Shown one piece after another: positions 59,695 through 64,000 of a stretch of 64,000 nt of DNA. This DNA is from Tissierella sp. Yu-01. GTDB taxonomy: Bacteria > Bacillota > Clostridia > Tissierellales > Tissierellaceae. The stretch is taken from positions 1,674,001-1,738,000 of the forward strand of contig NZ_CP120677.1 in assembly GCF_029537395.1 (NCBI RefSeq), written 5' to 3'. The notes beneath the pieces are model-generated. The model saw only the letters and a list, made by a program, of their open reading frames with translations. It ran no database searches and was not told where the DNA came from. How positions within the stretch are numbered: the stretch's first letter is position 1; each line of letters begins with the position of its first letter. The translations under genes were made by a program, and so were the position numbers.

Positions 59695-60786
59695 TTATCT
59701 TGCGTTGTCAATTGCCTCAGCTACAACTGCTTGATATCCATCAACAGTTATTGTTACTGATGATTCTAATTCTGCAACATCAGGCACTGCAGTATGATTA
59801 GCATCTCTTTCTTTAACAGTTAATCCTGTTATTTCGTCTTTAGTCTTTCCAGCCATCCACTCTTGGAATGCTGCCATTTGCTCGAACCATTCTTTTCCTA
59901 TAGCTGAAGCTGGCTTCATACCATATTCTTCTTTAAGTTCTTGCTTAGTTTTTAATTCTGCATCTTTGTTTGTTACTTTACCTTCTGCATCATAAGCAAC
60001 TTTAACTTGAGCTACGTCAACTATAGTAGCTACTACTTTACCTTCTGCATCAACAGCAGTTGCTGTCATATAAGTATCAGCTTGTGCAGTTGCAGGTTTA
60101 TCTGCAGTTGCATCTTTTGAACTACCTATATGTGTTTCAACACCTAAACCAACTTTTTCAGCACCTGGTGCATCTACTGCATTTTCCCAAGCTTCTTCTA
60201 CAGCTGCTATATAGCTTTCAACTGTAATTGTAACAGAAGAAGTTAACTCAGGAACATCAGGTACATGAGTATGGCTAGCATCTCTTTCTTTAACAGCTAA
60301 TCCTGTTATTTCTTCAACAGTTTTACCAATCATCCAGTCTTCAAAAGCAGCTGCTTGCTCAAACCATTCTTTTCCTATAGATGAAGCTCCAACCATTCCG
60401 TATTCTTCTTTTAAATCTTTCTTAGATCTAACTTCTGCATCTCTATCAGAAGTTACTACCATGTTTTCATCAAAAGCTACTTTAGCTTGAGTAACGTCTA
60501 ATGTTACACTAGCTACTTTACCTTCAGCATCAAATCCTACTGCTGCCATTGTAACGTCAGCTTGTGCAGTAGCATTTTTTTCTTCTGTTTTATCACTTGA
60601 CTTAGCAATTGATATGTTTTGTCCTAAACCAACTTTTGCAATTGATCCAGCTTCTGCTGGTGTTTCTGCAGGTGTCTCCGCAGGAGTTTCTGCTGGTGTT
60701 TCTGGTGTAGTTGTTTCTGATGTACAACCTACTAAAGATGTAGCTAGTAATGTTAAAACTAGCACTAATGATAATAATTTCTTCAT
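59695..60786 (-). CDS. Lipoprotein with two tandem divergent FMN-binding-like domains
   Basis: The 363-residue lipoprotein (lipobox TSLVGC) has a linker of ETPA repeats (about 28-45), then two copies of a 150-residue domain: KVGLGQNISI...KDLKEEYGMVGASSIGKEWFEQAAAFEDWMIGKT and KVGLGVETHI...QELKEEYGMKPASAIGKEWFEQMAAFQEWMAGKT. Each copy ends with (T/E)SSVTIT(V), aligned where FMN-binding domains have SGATVT; the acceptor Thr position is kept while the Gly-Ala is lost. The gene precedes apbE by 173 bp on the same strand. Covalent FMN is plausible but unproven; an alternative is a degenerate, flavin-free domain. Confidence 0.7.
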   Translation of the reverse strand: MKKLLSLVLVLTLLATSLVGCTSETTTPETPAETPAETPAETPAEAGSIAKVGLGQNISIAKSSDKTEEKNATAQADVTMAAVGFDAEGKVASVTLDVTQAKVAFDENMVVTSDRDAEVRSKKDLKEEYGMVGASSIGKEWFEQAAAFEDWMIGKTVEEITGLAVKERDASHTHVPDVPELTSSVTITVESYIAAVEEAWENAVDAPGAEKVGLGVETHIGSSKDATADKPATAQADTYMTATAVDAEGKVVATIVDVAQVKVAYDAEGKVTNKDAELKTKQELKEEYGMKPASAIGKEWFEQMAAFQEWMAGKTKDEITGLTVKERDANHTAVPDVAELESSVTITVDGYQAVVAEAIDNAR

Positions 60787-60895
60787 TTTAACCCTCCATA
60801 AGCAATTTTATTTATCTATGTAACAAAGATATTATAGCATATTGTCTAAACTTAGACAATAGTTTTGTTAATAATTTGGTTAGTTAATACCAATA

Positions 60896-61366
60896 CTAAG
60901 TATTTTGGCGAAAACGATATATTGAATTAATTATTATTGCAATTATTGGTCCTAATATTAGACCAATTGGCCCAAACACTAGGGAACCAAGGACTGTAGC
61001 TATAAAAGTATATAATGGTCTAATACCTATTTGTTCACCTAATACCTTAGGCTCTATAAACTGCTTTAGAATAGTCAGAACAAAATATAGGACAAAAACT
61101 CCAATACCTAGTTCCTGACTACCCCAAAAATACGATATTATACCCCATGGAATCATCACTAATCCAGCCCCAAGTAGTGGAACAATATCTAACAAAGCAA
61201 TTAGAAAAGCTATAAGTAATGGCATTGGTGCTTTTATAATTACAAATCCTACACTTAGTATCACAAAAACTATACCTAAAATTATAAGTCTTGATTTAAA
61301 ATATCCCTTTATCCCCTTAAAAGAGTCTCTGATTACGACATCTAATAATTCCAATATATTATTCAT
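60896..61366 (-). CDS. AI-2E-family transporter, C-terminal half only
   Basis: The 156-residue membrane protein matches the C-terminal half of the AI-2E transporter family (PF01594): MPLLIAFLIALLDIVPLLGAGLVMIPWGI, LTILKQFIEPKVLGEQIGIRPLYTFIATVLGSLVFGPIGLILGPI. Family members are normally about 350 residues. The short version has a good GGAGG site and an ATG of its own and no obvious remnant of the missing half upstream, so it may be a functional short form or the surviving end of a deleted gene. Confidence 0.75.
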   Translation of the reverse strand: MNNILELLDVVIRDSFKGIKGYFKSRLIILGIVFVILSVGFVIIKAPMPLLIAFLIALLDIVPLLGAGLVMIPWGIISYFWGSQELGIGVFVLYFVLTILKQFIEPKVLGEQIGIRPLYTFIATVLGSLVFGPIGLILGPIIAIIINSIYRFRQNT

Positions 61367-61480
61367 ATATCCTCCATTAATGGTAATTTATAATAAAACA
61401 TGTATAATTATTTAACAATATTGTGAATTTTCAAAGATTGTTTTAGATTATATTGTTAAATTCTAATCTTATGCTTTACA

Positions 61481-62971
61481 TTATTTCCTTTTAGCTTGCC
61501 ATTCCTTATACCACTTTGTTTGAGCCAGTAAAGAGAAAATAATAATAGCTAATAATAACATTGATAATGGGCTTGTAAATATACTACTAAAAAGTTTTAT
61601 AATAGAACCTGAAGTTATTACTGATCTTCTATAGTTAGTTTCTATTAAGTCCGCCAATATAATTCCAAGAACTGCTGGTCCAACTGGGTAGTCATATTGC
61701 TTTAGGAAGTATCCTAAGATACCAAAACCAACCATCCAAAATATATCATATAAATTATTATTAACTGCGTATGATCCAACTACTGACAATATTATGATAA
61801 TTGGTAGTAGCCTTCCCTTGGGAATTTCCACTAATTTTGTAAATACTCTAATACCAGATAATCCAAATATTAATAAGAATATATTTGATATAGCCAAAGT
61901 ACTTACAATTAAATAGAACAAGTGTGGTGTTTCTACCATCAACATTGGTCCTGGATGTAGTCCATGAATAAAGAGCGCGCCTAATATTACTGCTGTTACA
62001 GAATCACCAGGTATACCCATTGTTAACATTGGTATAAAGGAACCACCAATTGCTGCATTATTTGCTGATTCTGGCGCTACTACACCTTCAATGGCACCTT
62101 CTCCAAAAGGTACTTCTGGATTTTTAACTGTTCTTTTAGCTTGGTCATAAGTTAGTAGAGCTGCTATATCTCCTCCTGCACCAGGTAATGCTCCTACTAT
62201 TACCCCTACTATTGATGAACGAAGCGTTAAAGGTAAATACTTTTTAATAGATGAAAAGCTTGGTACTATCTTATCTATATTTTGTTTTACTGCTTCTACA
62301 TTTAAATCTTTCATTTGAATTAATGCTTCAGAAATTCCAAATAAACCTATCATCGCTGTTACATAATCTACACCAGATAATAAATAAGTATTACCAAAAG
62401 TAAATCTATGTTCTGCACTAATAGGGTCCATGCCAACAGTTCCCAATAATACACCAAGAGCTGCTGTAACTAATCCTCTTGCTATAGACTTTGATCCTAA
62501 ACTACCAACAAGCATCATGCCCATAAATGTCAATAATAGATAGTCTCTCGGGGCAAAATTCAATGCCACTTTTGATACAGCTGGTGCGAAAAATGCTAAT
62601 GCAATAATACCCATAAATCCACCTAAAACTGATTGTACTGTTGCAACTCCAATTGCCTGACCAGCTAAACCTTTCTTAGCTAATGGATACCCATCAAAAG
62701 AAGTGGCAACTGCAGCTGGCGCTCCTGGAATATTTAACAAAATTGCTGATCTTGACCCACCATAAACAGCTCCAGAGAAAACACCTATCATTAAGGCTAT
62801 AGCATTATTAGTTTCCCAACCAAAAGTAAAGGATACTAATAAGGAAACAGCCATTGTTCCAGATAATCCTGGTATAGCACCTATATATATACCAGCAAAT
62901 ACACCTATAGCAACTAAAGCAATAAGTAATGGTTGCTGAAATGGTAATAATAAATAAGCTAAACCCTCCAC
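61481..62971 (-). CDS. tctA: Tripartite tricarboxylate transporter large permease TctA
   Basis: The 496-residue protein has about 12 membrane segments and the TctA signatures GAIPGLSGTMAVSLLVSFTFG, YGGSRSAILLNIPGAPAAVATSFDGYPLAKKGLAGQAIG and GALPGAGGDIAALLTYDQAKR, plus SANNAAIGGSFIPMLTMGIPGDSVTAVILGAL. It is the main membrane part of a solute-binding-protein-dependent carboxylate carrier driven by an ion gradient. It follows tctB by 11 bp, in the order tctC-tctB-tctA. Confidence 0.95.
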   Translation of the reverse strand: MEGLAYLLLPFQQPLLIALVAIGVFAGIYIGAIPGLSGTMAVSLLVSFTFGWETNNAIALMIGVFSGAVYGGSRSAILLNIPGAPAAVATSFDGYPLAKKGLAGQAIGVATVQSVLGGFMGIIALAFFAPAVSKVALNFAPRDYLLLTFMGMMLVGSLGSKSIARGLVTAALGVLLGTVGMDPISAEHRFTFGNTYLLSGVDYVTAMIGLFGISEALIQMKDLNVEAVKQNIDKIVPSFSSIKKYLPLTLRSSIVGVIVGALPGAGGDIAALLTYDQAKRTVKNPEVPFGEGAIEGVVAPESANNAAIGGSFIPMLTMGIPGDSVTAVILGALFIHGLHPGPMLMVETPHLFYLIVSTLAISNIFLLIFGLSGIRVFTKLVEIPKGRLLPIIIILSVVGSYAVNNNLYDIFWMVGFGILGYFLKQYDYPVGPAVLGIILADLIETNYRRSVITSGSIIKLFSSIFTSPLSMLLLAIIIFSLLAQTKWYKEWQAKRK

Positions 62972-62982
62972 TTTATCCCTCC

Positions 62983-63459
62983 TTAAGGTAAAATTACTTG
63001 GAATATTGTCTTAAAGACTACCAGGATAAAAGTCATACTTAATCCAGTATAAATTACATTTCTTAATATTTGACCTCTCATTAAATATGTCATAGATGCA
63101 ATTAAGAAAATAGTAGATGACATTTCAAAACCAAGTCCAAATACTAATAGCAAGCAGTATAATATCAAAAATAAAAAAACTACTATAATATCCTTTGGAA
63201 ATATATACCTCAATGTTGAATTAATTAATTCTTTAAAATTACCTTTTTTATTACCCGTTCCTGTACTCCTATCCTCAAATAAAATTATTTTTATCATAAA
63301 TATAACTATTACACTGCTTAGAAATAGCGGTAATGCACCAAATGATGAGGAAGTAGGTTCTTTCATGAACATCTTCATGGATTCTATTAGAGCTAAAATT
63401 CCAACAATTAAAAGTATTATAGCAAAGCCTCTCTCACCTGGTTTGCGTTTTTTTTCCAT
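62983..63459 (-). CDS. tctB: Tripartite tricarboxylate transporter small subunit TctB
   Basis: The 158-residue protein has four hydrophobic segments (about 12-30, 43-60, 88-108 and 130-155), the size and layout of TctB (PF07331). Sequence conservation in this family is low, so position between tctC and tctA is the main support. Confidence 0.9.
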   Translation of the reverse strand: MEKKRKPGERGFAIILLIVGILALIESMKMFMKEPTSSSFGALPLFLSSVIVIFMIKIILFEDRSTGTGNKKGNFKELINSTLRYIFPKDIIVVFLFLILYCLLLVFGLGFEMSSTIFLIASMTYLMRGQILRNVIYTGLSMTFILVVFKTIFQVILP

Positions 63460-63479
63460 ATTGTCACTTCCTATATTAA

Positions 63480-64000
63480 TTATTTAATACCTAATTCCTC
63501 AGGTAATTTATCTATAGCTCCACTCTCATGAAATGCTTCTGCAGTGCTTTTCTGCCAATTTGATAGATATTTTTTAGCCTCTTCCCCAGTAATACCCAAT
63601 GGATTAACATTAAATCCTTTTAATAGTTCCTGATAACTTGGTTCTTTATAGGCCTCTGTAAATGCTTCAGCCATTACATCTATAACCTCTTGAGGTGTTC
63701 CATCTTTTACAAATACACCATAGAAGGATCCCCATGGAAGATACTTTTCAAATTCTGGATACTCTTCTGTAACTATTGGAACACCTGGTAAAACATCCAC
63801 TTCGTTTAATGACATTAAAGTTAAGAATTTAATATCCCCTGCTTTATAGGCTTGTATTCCAGATTGAACTTTAGCTACAGTAAAATCAGCATGTCCACCC
63901 AATACTGCTGTTAAGCAAGCTGCATCACTATCAAAAGGTATTTGATTGAATTCTGCTCCTGTCACTGCCTTTATAAAGGAACTTACTGACCATGGCATAC
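63480..64000 (-). CDS. tctC: TctC-type solute-binding protein (5' end outside window)
   Basis: The frame is open to the window edge and gives 173 residues of the C-terminal half of a TctC/BUG binding protein: IPFDSDAACLTAVLGGHADFTVAKVQSGIQAYKAG, DVLPGVPIVTEEYPEFE, WGSFYGVFVKDGTPQEVI and GITGEEAKKYLSNWQKS. Such proteins bind carboxylates outside the membrane and pass them to TctAB. Full length would be about 330 residues with a signal peptide. The internal ATG at 63998 is not the start. Confidence 0.95.
   Translation of the reverse strand, partial: MPWSVSSFIKAVTGAEFNQIPFDSDAACLTAVLGGHADFTVAKVQSGIQAYKAGDIKFLTLMSLNEVDVLPGVPIVTEEYPEFEKYLPWGSFYGVFVKDGTPQEVIDVMAEAFTEAYKEPSYQELLKGFNVNPLGITGEEAKKYLSNWQKSTAEAFHESGAIDKLPEELGIK

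Noticed and set aside
60650-60715. Tandem DNA repeat
   Set aside because: It encodes the ETPA linker of the twin-domain lipoprotein and is explained by that.

Overview
The window is AT-rich DNA with strong AGGAGG-type ribosome binding sites, many lipoprotein signal peptides, a TatA/TatC pair without TatB, and Firmicutes-style families (PucR, RIC, TcyP, AGCS, TctABC). It looks like an anaerobic low-GC member of the Clostridia, plausibly Tissierellales-like, although no rRNA or tRNA gene is present to fix the taxon. Most genes lie on the minus strand.

Region by region. 1-8.2 kb: respiratory nitrite ammonification (nrfA, resB, ccsA), a fluoride-riboswitch-controlled cation/proton antiporter, two lipoproteins and the nitrosative-stress repair protein Ric. 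8.3-19 kb: an accessory stretch holding a TcyP-type cystine carrier, a hydroxyacid dehydrogenase, small lipoproteins, zinc ribbons, three GNAT genes (one truncated), a CPBP protease, an Ntn-hydrolase and at least one decayed lipoprotein gene. 19-40 kb: a purine catabolism super-locus. 40-47.5 kb: glycerol kinase, a CAP-domain wall protein behind WalR-like boxes, Nudix, patatin, MscL with a zinc ribbon, dCMP deaminase, RNase H and arginase. 47.5-50.1 kb: a complete IS66 element with an 8-bp target duplication. 50.2-64 kb: alanine symporter, PgpA, FMN-binding lipoprotein, TatAC, a ChvE/Mms-type sugar ABC transporter, ApbE with a divergent twin-domain candidate flavoprotein, a half-length AI-2E protein, and TctABC cut by the window edge.

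The centrepiece is 20.2-40.0 kb. Adenine deaminase, guanine deaminase and a selenium-type xanthine dehydrogenase (four chains plus the accessory genes yqeC and mocA) funnel purines to xanthine. Next to them sits a bacterial microcompartment operon: three BMC-H proteins, one BMC-P, a small disordered protein and a flavoprotein, together with a cyclic amidohydrolase, an isochorismatase-fold amidohydrolase and a UbiD/UbiX decarboxylase pair. A cyclase-family hydrolase is divergent, and a PucR regulator and an NCS2 purine permease complete the set. There is no aldehyde dehydrogenase, PduL or alcohol dehydrogenase, so this is not a classical aldehyde metabolosome. The enzyme set matches, step by step, the classical clostridial (Barker-Rabinowitz) xanthine fermentation: pyrimidine ring opening to 4-ureido-5-imidazolecarboxylate, removal of the ureido carbon, decarboxylation to 4-aminoimidazole, then imidazolone and formiminoglycine. 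The proposal is that the compartment encloses these middle steps. The shell and enzyme families are read from sequence; the assignment of each enzyme to a step is inference.

Superimposed on the genes is a population of short dispersed repeats, one of which supplies the last codons of mocA. Another sits inside the shell operon, and a MITE-like element lies between guaD and pucR. A pair of 38-nt direct repeats with internal hairpins lies beside an orphan MazF-type toxin.
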